A stretch of DNA of 64,000 nt from contig CAJTBF010000005.1 of NCBI GenBank assembly GCA_910574195.1, forward strand, positions 62,001 through 126,000. Reading direction: 5' to 3'. Each line of letters starts with the position of its first letter. Positions within the stretch are counted from its first letter, which is position 1. The DNA is from Lachnospiraceae bacterium (GTDB taxonomy: Bacteria; Bacillota; Clostridia; Lachnospirales; Lachnospiraceae). A program made the position numbers and the translations under genes. The notes under the pieces are model-generated. The model was given only the letters and a program-made list of their open reading frames with translations. It searched no databases and was not told where the DNA came from. Shown piece by piece: positions 1 to 8,424 of this stretch.

Positions 1-443
1 GTATGAGTGAGGAAGACTATGACGCCGTCTTAAATACAAACCTGAAAGGGACGTTTCACTGCATCCGGTTTGCGGCCCGGCAGATGATCAAACAGAGAAG
101 CGGAAGGATTCTGAATATTTCTTCTGTCTCCGGCGTATTGGGAAATGCGGGACAGGCGAATTACGCGGCTTCCAAGGCAGGGGTGATCGGTCTGACAAAG
201 TCCGCGGCAAGAGAATTTGCGGGCAGAGGGATTACGGTCAATGCCATTGCGCCGGGGTTCATTCATACGGAGATGACGAAAGCGCTGCCGGAAAAGGTGA
301 GGGAAAACGCGGTGGCGCAGATTCCGCTGGGAAGATTTGGAGAAGCCGAAGAAGTAGCGGAAGCGGCCGCGTTTCTGGTATCGGATCGCGCGGGATATAT
401 GACGGGTCAGGTGCTGCATATAGACGGCGGCATGGCAATGTAG
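1..443 (+). CDS. fabG: 3-oxoacyl-ACP reductase FabG, 5' end cut by window
   Basis: NADPH-dependent reduction of 3-oxoacyl-ACP in type II fatty-acid synthesis, in the cytoplasm. Only the C-terminal ~146 residues are present; the reading frame is open to the left edge, so the first Met seen at position 3 is internal. The SDR active site is visible: Ser in NISSVSG and the Tyr-x3-Lys of YAASK, followed by the family segment [13 protein letters not shown] and the C-terminal LHIDGGMAM. It lies 17 bases upstream of fabF in the same orientation, as in other Firmicute fab operons. Identity is secure; the start cannot be judged. Confidence 0.95.
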   Translation, partial: MSEEDYDAVLNTNLKGTFHCIRFAARQMIKQRSGRILNISSVSGVLGNAGQANYAASKAGVIGLTKSAAREFAGRGITVNAIAPGFIHTEMTKALPEKVRENAVAQIPLGRFGEAEEVAEAAAFLVSDRAGYMTGQVLHIDGGMAM

Positions 444-460
444 AAGGGCAGGAGACAAAT

Positions 461-1708
461 ATGGCGGGAAAAAGAAGAGTAGTAGTAACCGGGTTGGGTG
501 CAGTCACTCCAATTGGAAATACAGTAGAGACGTTTTGGAAAGGAATCCGGGAAGGAAAAGTAGGAATCGGGCCGATTACGAAGTTTGATACATCCGGATA
601 TGAGGTGCGGATTGCCGCGGAGGTAAAAGATTTTGTGGCAAAAGAGCGGATGGATTTTAAATCGGCAAAACGGATGGAAGCATTTTCACAATATGCAGTT
701 GCGGCAGCGAAAGAAGCGTTTGAAGACGCGGGAATTCAGATGGAAAAAGAAGATCCATACCGTGCGGGTGTGATTGTGGGATCCGGAGTGGGAAGTCTGA
801 AGACAACGGAAGACAGTTATCTGCGGATTTTGGAAAAAGGGCCGTCCCGGGTGAATCCTTTGATGGTGCCGCTGATGATTTCCAATATGGCTGCCGGGAA
901 TGTGTCCATTCAACTGGGGCTGAAAGGGAAATGTACCAATGTGGTAACGGCCTGTGCCACCGGTACTAACTGCATCGGAGATGCTTTTCGTGCGATTCAG
1001 TATGATGATGCGGACGTGATGCTGGCGGGCGGTACAGAGAGCTGCATTTCCCCCACCGGAGTGGCGGGATTCACCGGTTTAACCGCGTTGTCAAAGTCAA
1101 AAGATCCGTTGCGTGCCTCCATTCCCTTTGATAAGGAACGGGACGGTTTTGTTCTGGGAGAAGGGGCCGGCATTGTGGTTCTGGAAGAACTGGAACATGC
1201 GAAACGCCGCGACGCGCATATCTATGCGGAACTGGTCGGGTACGGCTGTACCGGGGATGCTTACCATATTACTTCCCCGGCGGAAAACGGAGAAGGGGCC
1301 GGTATGGCCATGAAACTGGCCATGAAGGAAGGCGGCGTGGCGCCGGAGGAGATCGACTATATCAATGCGCACGGAACCAGTACCTTTTATAACGATCTTT
1401 ATGAAACACGGGCTGTGAAATACGCGTTGGGTTCCGCGGCCGGTCAGGTGGTAATGAATTCCACCAAGTCGATGATCGGCCACCTGCTTGGCGCGGCCGG
1501 CGGTGTAGAATTTGTCACCTGTGTCAAGACGATACAGGAGCATTTCATTCATCAGACAGTGGGAACAAGAGAAACAGACGGCGAATGTGACCTCAATTAC
1601 GCCATTGGCGCTCCGGTGGAAAAGGAAGTACGGTATTGCCTGACCAATTCCCTGGGGTTTGGCGGTCATAACGCCACATTGCTGTTAAAAAAATATGAGT
1701 TGTCTTAA
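461..1708 (+). CDS. fabF: 3-oxoacyl-ACP synthase II
   Basis: Condenses malonyl-ACP with acyl-ACP to elongate fatty acids. The 415-residue protein has the usual KAS-II length and the Cys-His-His triad: Cys165 in TACATGTNCIG, His near 305 in NAHGTST and His near 342 in GHLLGAAGG. The ATG follows an AGGAGA ribosome binding site. It sits between fabG and accB, with short gaps, so co-transcription is likely. Nothing in the sequence departs from the family. Confidence 0.97.
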   Translation: MAGKRRVVVTGLGAVTPIGNTVETFWKGIREGKVGIGPITKFDTSGYEVRIAAEVKDFVAKERMDFKSAKRMEAFSQYAVAAAKEAFEDAGIQMEKEDPYRAGVIVGSGVGSLKTTEDSYLRILEKGPSRVNPLMVPLMISNMAAGNVSIQLGLKGKCTNVVTACATGTNCIGDAFRAIQYDDADVMLAGGTESCISPTGVAGFTGLTALSKSKDPLRASIPFDKERDGFVLGEGAGIVVLEELEHAKRRDAHIYAELVGYGCTGDAYHITSPAENGEGAGMAMKLAMKEGGVAPEEIDYINAHGTSTFYNDLYETRAVKYALGSAAGQVVMNSTKSMIGHLLGAAGGVEFVTCVKTIQEHFIHQTVGTRETDGECDLNYAIGAPVEKEVRYCLTNSLGFGGHNATLLLKKYELS

Positions 1709-1729
1709 GAAGCAGACGAGGTGCGGAAA

Positions 1730-2212
1730 ATGAAGTTTGAACATGTGTTACGATTGGCAGAAGTGATCTCCGCTTCGGCGCTGACGGAATTTAGTTATGA
1801 AGAGGGAAGTGTGAAGATCTCCATGAGGAAAGAGACAGAGGGGAAGGACGTTTTTCCTTCTGCCGGAAATGTTTTTCATGGGATATCAAAGGAGACGGAG
1901 GAAAAACTGCCGGATACAGAAGCCCTCCCCCTTCCCGGAAAAGAAGAATTTTCGGGTTCTGATGTGGAGAAAGCGGACGGACAGACCGTGACGTCCCCGT
2001 TGGTAGGAACCTTCTATGCGGCGCCTGCGGAAGGAGCGGATCCTTTTGTACGTGTGGGCGATACCGTGGAAAAGGGGCAGGTGCTGGCAATTATAGAAGC
2101 CATGAAGCTGATGAATGAGATCGAGAGTGATTTTAGCGGAAAAGTAGAAGAGATTCTGGTGGAAAACGGGGAAGCCGTAGAGTATGGGCAGCCTTTATTT
2201 TTGATCCGGTAA
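1730..2212 (+). CDS. accB: Biotin carboxyl carrier protein of acetyl-CoA carboxylase
   Basis: Carries biotin between the AccC carboxylase and the AccDA transferase. The C-terminal ~75 residues form the biotinyl domain, with the biotinylated Lys in EAMKLMNE. The N-terminus is a short helix-rich segment followed by a poorly conserved acidic linker, normal for AccB. A GTG at 1721 is also in frame, but GAGGTG lies six bases before the ATG at 1730, so the ATG is preferred. The gene lies between fabF and fabZ in the fab operon. Confidence 0.94.
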   Translation: MKFEHVLRLAEVISASALTEFSYEEGSVKISMRKETEGKDVFPSAGNVFHGISKETEEKLPDTEALPLPGKEEFSGSDVEKADGQTVTSPLVGTFYAAPAEGADPFVRVGDTVEKGQVLAIIEAMKLMNEIESDFSGKVEEILVENGEAVEYGQPLFLIR

Positions 2213-2254
2213 CTTCTTTTTCTGAAAAGGAAAGAAAGAAGAAAGGGGAAAAGG

Positions 2255-2692
2255 ATGGAAGAGAAGAACAGTCTGAATACGAAACAGATTATGGAGATTC
2301 TGCCGCACAGGCATCCGTTTCTGCTTGTGGATAAGATTGAAGATTATGAACCGGGGAAGTATGCGGTTGGATATAAGTGCGTGACATACCGGGAAGATTT
2401 TTTTGCCGGACATTTCCCGGGAGAACCGGTGATGCCGGGGGTGCTGATTGTGGAGGCATTGGCGCAGGTCGGCGCGGTGGCGATCTTAAGTATGCCGGAG
2501 CATAAAGGGAAGATCGCGTTCTTTGGCGGAATTGAAAAATGCCGTTTTAAAGGGATGGTGCGGCCGGGAGATTATTTGAAACTGGAGACCAGAATCAGCA
2601 GGCAGAAAGGTCCCTATGGTGTGGGTGAAGCGGTCGCTTCTGTGGAGGGGACTGTGGTTGCCCGTGCAGAATTGTCTTTTATGGTGGGATAA
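2255..2692 (+). CDS. fabZ: 3-hydroxyacyl-ACP dehydratase FabZ
   Basis: Dehydrates 3-hydroxyacyl-ACP in fatty-acid elongation. The 145-residue single hot-dog protein has the family landmarks HRHPFLLVDKI and HFPGEPVMPGVLIVEALAQ, which carry the catalytic His and Glu. The ATG is preceded by GAAAGGGGAAAAGG. It is 13 bases upstream of accC. Length and motifs match FabZ rather than FabA. Confidence 0.96.
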   Translation: MEEKNSLNTKQIMEILPHRHPFLLVDKIEDYEPGKYAVGYKCVTYREDFFAGHFPGEPVMPGVLIVEALAQVGAVAILSMPEHKGKIAFFGGIEKCRFKGMVRPGDYLKLETRISRQKGPYGVGEAVASVEGTVVARAELSFMVG

Positions 2693-2705
2693 GGAGAGCG
2701 AAAAG

Positions 2706-4058
2706 ATGATAGAAAAAGTGTTGATTGCCAACCGGGGAGAAATCGCAGTACGTATTATCCGTGCGTGCCGGGAAATGGGAATTGAAACGGTCGCGGTGTA
2801 TTCGGAGGCGGATCGGGACGCGCTGCATACCCAGCTTGCAGATGAAGCCATCTGTATCGGCCCGGCCCCTTCTTCGAAAAGTTATCTCTGCATGGAACAG
2901 ATCATCAGCGCCACGGTGACTTCCGGAGCGGACGCAATTCATCCGGGATTTGGATTTCTTTCAGAAAACAGTAAATTTGCGGAACTGTGCGAGCAGTGCC
3001 ATATTACGTTTATCGGCCCGAAAGCGGAAGTAATTCAAAAAATGGGAAATAAACAGGAAGCCAGAAACACCATGCTGGCGGCAAAAGTGCCGGTGATCCC
3101 CGGAAGTACGGCGCCTGTGTGGGATGCAGAGAGCGGCGCGAAAATGGCGCAGGAGATCGGGTATCCGGTGATTGTAAAAGCAGCTCTGGGAGGCGGCGGA
3201 AAGGGAATGCGCGTGGCGGAGACGCCGCAGGAATTTGAAAACAGTTTTTGTATGGCGCAGAAAGAGGCGCAGACGGCTTTTGGAGACGGAACCATGTATC
3301 TGGAGCATTATATTGTACATCCGCGGCATATTGAGTTCCAGATTTTGGCGGATCAATATGGAAATGTCATTCATCTGGGAGAAAGAGATTGTTCCGTTCA
3401 ACGCAACCACCAGAAAATGATAGAGGAAGCTCCCTGCGCGGCGCTGTCTGAGGAATTGCGCCGGAAGATGGGGGATGCGGCGGTAAGGGCGGCGAAAGCA
3501 GCGCAGTATACCAATGCCGGCACCGTAGAATTTTTACTGGAAAAGAATCAGCAATTCTATTTTATGGAAATGAACACCCGGATCCAGGTGGAGCACCCGG
3601 TGACAGAATGGGTGACGGGGATTGATCTGATCAAAGAGCAGATTCGGATTGCGGCCGGCCGGCCGCTTCGTTATACACAGGAGGATGTACAGATCACCGG
3701 GCACGCTCTGGAATGCCGGATTAACGCGGAAAATCCGGCTGAAAATTTTCGGCCTTCCCCGGGAACGATTACGGATATCTATCTGCCCGGCGGAAAAGGA
3801 GTGCGTATTGATTCCGCAATCTATTCCGGATATACGGTGCCTCCTTATTATGATTCCATGCTGGCAAAATTGATTGTCCATGCGAAGAACCGAAAGGAAG
3901 CCATTCGAAAGATGTGCAGCGCGCTGGGTGAAATTATTATAGAGGGCGTGGATACCAATGTGGATTACCAGTATGAAATTCTGAACCATCCTGATTTTTT
4001 GTCAGGAGATTTTGATATCACGTTCATAGAGAAACTGGAACGGAATCCGGCCTGTTGA
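2706..4058 (+). CDS. accC: Biotin carboxylase subunit of acetyl-CoA carboxylase
   Basis: ATP-dependent carboxylation of biotin on AccB. The 450-residue protein starts MIEKVLIANRGEIAVRI after AAGGAGAG; an upstream in-frame Met overlaps fabZ and is unlikely. ATP-grasp features are intact: the glycine-rich loop GGGGKGM near residue 165, HIEFQIL, and MEMNTRIQVEHPVTE. Oddity: the last codons (Asn-Pro-Ala-Cys-stop) lie inside a dispersed palindromic repeat that begins at 4042, so the C-terminus and stop codon appear to be repeat-derived. Confidence 0.96.
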   Translation: MIEKVLIANRGEIAVRIIRACREMGIETVAVYSEADRDALHTQLADEAICIGPAPSSKSYLCMEQIISATVTSGADAIHPGFGFLSENSKFAELCEQCHITFIGPKAEVIQKMGNKQEARNTMLAAKVPVIPGSTAPVWDAESGAKMAQEIGYPVIVKAALGGGGKGMRVAETPQEFENSFCMAQKEAQTAFGDGTMYLEHYIVHPRHIEFQILADQYGNVIHLGERDCSVQRNHQKMIEEAPCAALSEELRRKMGDAAVRAAKAAQYTNAGTVEFLLEKNQQFYFMEMNTRIQVEHPVTEWVTGIDLIKEQIRIAAGRPLRYTQEDVQITGHALECRINAENPAENFRPSPGTITDIYLPGGKGVRIDSAIYSGYTVPPYYDSMLAKLIVHAKNRKEAIRKMCSALGEIIIEGVDTNVDYQYEILNHPDFLSGDFDITFIEKLERNPAC

Positions 4059-4154
4059 AGTCTGGCTTACGACAAAGAGGCCGAATTCCATTCCAACAGT
4101 GATGCGTTCTTACGGACTTTGCAGCAAGTGCAAAGTTCTGGACCAAATAGTTAC
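4042..4154 (+). repeat. Composite dispersed repeat at the accC 3' end
   Basis: The stretch 4042-4089 (GGAATCCGGCCTGTTGAAG to GGCCGAATTCC) is an imperfect hairpin and nearly matches the reverse complement of 16338-16384. It is followed by a small hairpin (ACTTTGC / GCAAAGT, around 4117-4137) and by CCAAATAGTTAC ending at 4154, which matches an arm of the palindrome at 16385-16415. The repeat overlaps the last 17 bases of accC and separates it from accDA. Confidence 0.7.
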
Positions 4155-4215
4155 AAAGGATGACAGATTATTTAAGATTCGGCTTGAAATAAAATTTCAG
4201 AGAAGGAATGGGAAA

Positions 4216-6009
4216 ATGAAGCTCCAGAATATGTTTAAAAAGACCAGAAAAAGGAATCGGCACGTTTCGAATCATTCGCATCCGGAAGTTCCGGAAGGAC
4301 TGCTTCGAAAATGTAATAAATGCAACGCTGTCATTATGACGGAGGATGTGGAGAATGGCGGGTATATCTGTCCGCAGTGTCAGGGATATTTTCGGATGCC
4401 TTCCGGGAAACGGTTGGAAAGTATTCTGGATGCGGGAAGTTTTGAAGAGTGGGACCGCGGTATGACGGTCTGCAATCCATTGCATTTTAAAGGATATGAG
4501 GAAAAGTTGTGTTCTCTGCGGGAAAAAACAGGACTGGAAGAGGCGGTGGTTACCGGAAAGGGTACCATTCAGGGACATTCCGCAGTAGTGGGCGTATGCG
4601 ACGGACGTTTTTTGATGGCCAGTATGGGCAAGGTGGCCGGAGAAAAGATTACCCGCGCCGTAGAACGTGCAACAGAGGAAAAACTTCCGATAGTTCTTTT
4701 TGCCTGCTCCGGTGGCGCCAGAATGCAGGAGGGAATTGTATCTCTGATGCAGATGGCGAAAACATCGGCCGCATTGAAACGCCATAGCGACGCGGGACTG
4801 CTCTATATTTCTGTATTGACGGATCCGACAATGGGAGGTGTGACGGCCAGTTTTGCCATGCTGGGAGATTTGATTCTGGCGGAACCGGGGGCGCGAATCG
4901 GATTTGCAGGCCCCCGTGTCATCGAGCAGACCATCGGTGAGAAACTTCCCAAAGGTTTCCAGCGGGCAGAATTCTTACTGGAGCATGGATTTGTGGACCG
5001 GATTGTAGAACGTAAGGAAATGAAAACAGTTCTGGGACAGATTTTACAAATGCATCGTTCGCCATTGCAGGATGGAAAAGAGATACAGGAAAAAACGGAG
5101 CCTTTTGAAATGGAGGAGATGCGGGGGATTCAGAAAAACCAGAAAACCCAGAAGACTCAGAAGATTCAAAAGAAGGAAAAACAAAAGTGTGTCGGCAATC
5201 GCAGGGAAGATTCGATGGAACAAGGAGCAGGAAACGCCTGGAATCGGGTATGTATTTCCCGAAAGAAGGATCGCCCCGCAGGCAGCGACTATCTTACTGG
5301 CTTGTTTCCCGATTTTCTGGAACTCCATGGGGACCGTGTGTTTGAGGACGACGCGGCGGTGATTGGGGGGCTGGCTGTCTTTCATGGGAAGCCGGTGACA
5401 GTCATTGCACAGGCAAAAGGAAAATCAACCAGGGAGAATGTAAAGCGGCATTTTGGGATGCCTTCCCCCGGGGGGTACCGAAAAGCGCTGCGTCTCATGA
5501 AACAGGCGGAGAAGTTTCATCGCCCGGTTCTTTGCTTTGTGGATACACCGGGAGCATTCTGTGGATTGGAGGCGGAAGAGCGAGGGCAGGGAGAGGCGAT
5601 TGCCAGAAATCTGTTTGAACTTTCCTCTTTAAAAACACCGGTTCTTTCCGTTGTGATCGGGGAGGGCGGAAGCGGCGGCGCTCTGGCAATGGCGCTGGCG
5701 GACGAAGTGTGGATGCTGGAGAATGCAATCTACTCCATTCTTTCGCCAGAAGGTTTTGCCAGTATCTTATGGAAAGACAGTAAGCGGGCCGAAGAAGCGG
5801 CGGAAGTGATGAAACTGACAGCGTTTGACCTGAAAGAATTGGGGATGATTGAGCAGATCATTCCGGAACCGGAGGAATTTACAGCAGATACAATGGGGGA
5901 AGTCTGTAAAATATTGGATTTGAAGATAGACGAATTCCTGAAAAAGCAGGAAGTGCTGTCCCCCGGGGAGTTAGCAGAAAGACGATATGAGCGTTTCCGG
6001 AGGATGTAA
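4216..6009 (+). CDS. accDA: Acetyl-CoA carboxylase carboxyltransferase, fused beta and alpha subunits
   Basis: Transfers the carboxyl group from biotin to acetyl-CoA. A single 597-residue frame holds both subunits. Residues ~1-295 are AccD, with the zinc ribbon Cys33/36/52/55 (CNKC and CPQC) and the crotonase fold core GGARMQEG. Residues ~351-597 are AccA, beginning DYLTGLFPDFLELHGDR and including FVDTPGAFCG and GEGGSGGALAMA. Between them is a low-complexity Gln/Lys/Thr linker (about residues 300-335). Start: ATG 4216 follows AGAAGGAATGGG; longer in-frame starts from 4099 run into the repeat. The two subunits are usually separate adjacent genes in Clostridia. Confidence 0.92.
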   Translation: MKLQNMFKKTRKRNRHVSNHSHPEVPEGLLRKCNKCNAVIMTEDVENGGYICPQCQGYFRMPSGKRLESILDAGSFEEWDRGMTVCNPLHFKGYEEKLCSLREKTGLEEAVVTGKGTIQGHSAVVGVCDGRFLMASMGKVAGEKITRAVERATEEKLPIVLFACSGGARMQEGIVSLMQMAKTSAALKRHSDAGLLYISVLTDPTMGGVTASFAMLGDLILAEPGARIGFAGPRVIEQTIGEKLPKGFQRAEFLLEHGFVDRIVERKEMKTVLGQILQMHRSPLQDGKEIQEKTEPFEMEEMRGIQKNQKTQKTQKIQKKEKQKCVGNRREDSMEQGAGNAWNRVCISRKKDRPAGSDYLTGLFPDFLELHGDRVFEDDAAVIGGLAVFHGKPVTVIAQAKGKSTRENVKRHFGMPSPGGYRKALRLMKQAEKFHRPVLCFVDTPGAFCGLEAEERGQGEAIARNLFELSSLKTPVLSVVIGEGGSGGALAMALADEVWMLENAIYSILSPEGFASILWKDSKRAEEAAEVMKLTAFDLKELGMIEQIIPEPEEFTADTMGEVCKILDLKIDEFLKKQEVLSPGELAERRYERFRRM

Positions 6010-6039
6010 TTTTGAGACAAATTTTGAAAGCGTGTCGTC

Positions 6040-6068
6040 TTGCATCCTTCTGAAAAACATGTTATGCT
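6040..6068 (+). promoter_or_regulatory. Predicted promoter of the MarR/FabT-like gene
   Basis: TTGCAT and TATGCT are separated by 17 bases, with a TG one base before the -10. It lies 79 bases upstream of the regulator gene, suggesting that gene can be transcribed apart from the fab operon. Confidence 0.5.
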
Positions 6069-6146
6069 GAAAAAGTTAAGGTAAAGCTTTCATATGAAAG
6101 ATGCAGGTGGTAACAAAGAAAGAGGAAGAAAGGGAAACAGCGGCAG

Positions 6147-6593
6147 ATGGATGCATATAAAACGATCAATGATATTCTGGTACACTTGTTCCATGAAATC
6201 TGGGAATCCGAGGAAGAAGCAATTATTACAGAAGAGTTCCGGGATATCAGTAACAATGATATGCATATTATAGAAGCGATTGGGCTGGGAGAGGACAGTA
6301 CCATGTCCGTTATTGCGAAAAAGCTGGGAATTACGGCGGGCTCTTTGACGACTTCTATGAACAGTCTGGTGAAAAAAAGGTATGTGGTTCGCCGCCGGAG
6401 CGAGCAGGATCGGCGGGTAGTTTACATTAGTTTGACGGAAAAAGGGAGAAAAGCATACCGGCATCATGAAGAATTCCACAGGCAGATGACGAACGCCGTA
6501 ATTGAAAGCCTGGAGGAAGAAGAGATTCCGGTGCTCTTAAAAACCTTAGATAGTTTGTCTGCATTTTTCAGAAACAGAAAAAAAGATGCGTGA
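6147..6593 (+). CDS. MarR-family transcriptional regulator, FabT-like
   Basis: Predicted dimeric winged-helix repressor of 148 residues. The helix-turn-helix and wing occupy about residues 50-100 (SVIAKKLGITAGSLTTSMN, then EQDRRVVYISLTEKG). In Firmicutes a MarR-type FabT regulates fab genes in response to acyl-ACP and is usually encoded at the head of the cluster; here the gene follows the cluster after a 137-base gap. A role in fab control is inferred from position and family, not shown by the sequence. Confidence 0.8.
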   Translation: MDAYKTINDILVHLFHEIWESEEEAIITEEFRDISNNDMHIIEAIGLGEDSTMSVIAKKLGITAGSLTTSMNSLVKKRYVVRRRSEQDRRVVYISLTEKGRKAYRHHEEFHRQMTNAVIESLEEEEIPVLLKTLDSLSAFFRNRKKDA

Positions 6594-6669
6594 GATAGAA
6601 AGGAACTCAAACAGGAATGCAAGAAGATCACGCATGAGGAATAAATATAAAAATTGAGCAAAGAAGGTA

Positions 6670-6698
6670 TTGATTTTTAGAAAGAAATGTGATAGGAT
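6670..6698 (+). promoter_or_regulatory. Predicted promoter of tRNA-Gly
   Basis: TTGATT, a 17-base spacer and TAGGAT end 21 bases before the tRNA. Confidence 0.5.
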
Positions 6699-6719
6699 AT
6701 CAGATGTGTCAAAGATACT

Positions 6720-6790
6720 GCGGGTGTAGTTCAATGGTAGAACACCAGCCTTCCAAGCTGGATACGTGGGTTCGATTCCCATCACCCGCT
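6720..6790 (+). tRNA. tRNA-Gly (anticodon TCC)
   Basis: Cloverleaf folds fully: acceptor GCGGGTG/CACCCGC, anticodon stem CCAGC/GCTGG around loop CTTCCAA (anticodon TCC), and a T arm with TTCGATT. Discriminator is T; CCA is not encoded. A terminator follows 12 bases later. Confidence 0.96.
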
Positions 6791-6802
6791 TCGGGTAAGA
6801 GT

Positions 6803-6841
6803 ACCGGAATTTCTGTTTTTAGGAATTCCGGTATTTTTTTG
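6803..6841 (+). terminator. Terminator after tRNA-Gly
   Basis: Nine-base stem ACCGGAATT / AATTCCGGT with a 12-base loop, followed by a run of T. Confidence 0.85.
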
Positions 6842-6979
6842 TCCATTGGTTCTGTATTTGTGATATACTGGAAATCAGAAGATCCCGTTCACAGCAGTAA
6901 CTGGACCGGGAGGAACAAAAAGGATGAGAGTGTCAATAGAAAGGATGTTGGAATTTTACTGTCACAGGAGGAACGAAAG

Positions 6980-7561
6980 ATGAATTGTTTGGAGGAACGG
7001 ATTTTAAAGGACGGCGTTGTAAAAGAAGGAAATGTTTTAAAAGTAGACAGTTTTCTGAATCATCAGATGGATATTGAACTGTTTGATGAGATGGGGGAAG
7101 AATTCAAAAGACGTTTCGCAGACAAGCCGATCAATAAGATCTTGACGATTGAGGCATCCGGAATCGGGATTGCCTGTGTTGCGGCGCAGCATTTTCATGT
7201 TCCGGTTGTGTTTGCGAAAAAGGCAAAAAGTATCAATCTGGATGGGGAGATGTATGTAGCGGAGGTGGAATCTTTTACTCATAAGTGTAAGAATCGTGTG
7301 ATTGTCGCGCAGAAGTTCTTAACACCGGCGGATCATGTGTTGATTATTGATGATTTTCTGGCAAATGGCTGCGCGCTGCAGGGGCTGATTCAGATTGTAC
7401 AGTCCGCCGGGGCAACCGTAGAGGGAATCGGAATTGCCATTGAAAAGGGATTTCAGGCAGGCGGAAGAATGATCCGGAATCTGGGATTTCAATTGGAATC
7501 TCTGGCAATTGTGGAAGCCATGGATGCCAAAACCGGCAGAATCGAATTCCGGGAGCAGTAA
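6980..7561 (+). CDS. xpt: Xanthine phosphoribosyltransferase
   Basis: Purine salvage enzyme converting xanthine and PRPP to XMP. The 193-residue protein has the family length. The PRPP-binding loop [15 protein letters not shown] is near residue 120, and [10 protein letters not shown] and [11 protein letters not shown] are typical Xpt segments. ATG 6980 is preceded by AGGAGGAAC; an in-frame extension upstream would run through the tRNA and is not real. A TATACT (6864-6869) could be its -10. I looked for a purine riboswitch in the 138-base leader and did not find the conserved core. Confidence 0.95.
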   Translation: MNCLEERILKDGVVKEGNVLKVDSFLNHQMDIELFDEMGEEFKRRFADKPINKILTIEASGIGIACVAAQHFHVPVVFAKKAKSINLDGEMYVAEVESFTHKCKNRVIVAQKFLTPADHVLIIDDFLANGCALQGLIQIVQSAGATVEGIGIAIEKGFQAGGRMIRNLGFQLESLAIVEAMDAKTGRIEFREQ

Positions 7562-7614
7562 CAGCAAAGAGGATCGGCGAAAATCTTACATTGATATACA
7601 TCAGGAGGAAAAAT

Positions 7615-7782
7615 ATGGGAAAGAATTCAGAAATGGTAAAACAGTTAAAAGCAGTGAAAAGTATATTGGTTTCAAAGGAACTGCGCGGGGAAGAATGGGA
7701 AGAGATGCAGGCGGCCGTAAAGAAGCTGGAAGAGGTGGTGTCTTATCTCAATGACTGCAGTGGAAGGGGAATTACATTCTAA
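7615..7782 (+). CDS. Small conserved-looking protein of unknown function (55 aa)
   Basis: I do not recognise this protein. ATG 7615 follows a strong CAGGAGGAAAAAT site. It is mostly helical and charged (Lys, Glu), with an amphipathic centre and the C-terminus NDCSGRGITF; no signal peptide or membrane segment. It follows xpt by 53 bases and is followed by a terminator at 7893, so it may be co-transcribed with xpt. Confidence 0.6.
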   Translation: MGKNSEMVKQLKAVKSILVSKELRGEEWEEMQAAVKKLEEVVSYLNDCSGRGITF

Positions 7783-7869
7783 ATGATGAAATTAAGATAT
7801 ATTGAATTGAAAATTATTCTTACTTCTTCCGGTATTAATTTGACAGAGATTGACCGGATCAAAGAGTAA
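7783..7869 (+). CDS. Possible 28-residue ORF
   Basis: An open frame starts directly after the stop of the 55-aa gene (MMKLRYIELKI...TEIDRIKE). It has no own ribosome binding site other than coupling to the stop codon, and no recognised homology. It could be chance or a remnant. The terminator at 7893 lies just beyond it, which is why it is listed. Confidence 0.2.
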   Translation: MMKLRYIELKIILTSSGINLTEIDRIKE

Positions 7870-7892
7870 TAACCCAATAAGTATAGAAACAC

Positions 7893-7941
7893 GAAGGTGC
7901 AAAGTTTTTATAGAATGATGAAAGACTTTGCACTTTTTCTA
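7893..7941 (+). terminator. Terminator of the xpt transcript
   Basis: Stem GTGCAAAGT / ACTTTGCAC followed by TTTTTCT. Confidence 0.75.
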
Positions 7942-7948
7942 ATGTTGT

Positions 7949-8023
7949 AGTATACGGAATGTTGATGATGGATTTTCAGTATACCATGCGGAAAGACTGC
8001 CGACAGCAGGTTTTCCGTATACT
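7949..8023. repeat. Inverted repeat with an embedded GGAAAG...CTTTTCC-type hairpin
   Basis: Perfect 11-base ends AGTATACGGAA / TTCCGTATACT enclose a second hairpin at 7985-8021 (CATGCGGAAAGACTGCC ... GGTTTTCCGTATAC). Related sequences occur at 35191-35228 and, on the other strand, 56951-56990. Confidence 0.6.
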
Positions 8024-8053
8024 GTCATATCCTCACACTTCTAAACTGTGAGT

Positions 8054-8413
8054 TCATTTCGTAATAAATATTTCCTGTTTCCCATCGTCTATAATAAATT
8101 TACGATCCTTTGTTTTTATAAGATATGTTCCAAACGGCATATTTAAATATGGAATAATGGATTCGTCATAATTACAGATAGTATTCAATTTGTAAATTTT
8201 ATAATTGTCCGGGTTGTTGCTGTAATTTTCATCTTCATCGCCTTTGAAAAACCTCCACCCGCTATCCGGGAAAAGGGCACTGGGTTCCTCTCTGTACATA
8301 TATCCGACTTTCCAGCCCTCTACTGTAATCATATTTGTTGCCATGCAGCCGTCATTTCCTTTATAATCAATCAGTTTCTTTATGTCTTCTTTTTTCTTTT
8401 TAAAAATCATCAT
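8054..8413 (-). CDS. DUF2185 / Imm33-like immunity family protein
   Basis: 119-residue soluble protein matching the DUF2185 pattern as I know it: VGYMYREEP, SGWRFFKGDEDENY and NTICNYDESIIPYL. Such proteins are often found as immunity partners of polymorphic toxins. No toxin gene is nearby, so this would be an orphan. Coding sequence is visibly more AT-rich than its neighbours, which suggests acquisition. ATG 8413 follows GAGGTAAA. It lies 11 bases downstream of another small minus-strand gene. Confidence 0.65.
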   Translation of the reverse strand: MMIFKKKKEDIKKLIDYKGNDGCMATNMITVEGWKVGYMYREEPSALFPDSGWRFFKGDEDENYSNNPDNYKIYKLNTICNYDESIIPYLNMPFGTYLIKTKDRKFIIDDGKQEIFITK

Positions 8414-8424
8414 TTTACCTCATA

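Noticed and set aside
6842-6979. Purine riboswitch before xpt
   Set aside because: The conserved loop sequences of the purine aptamer are not present in this leader.
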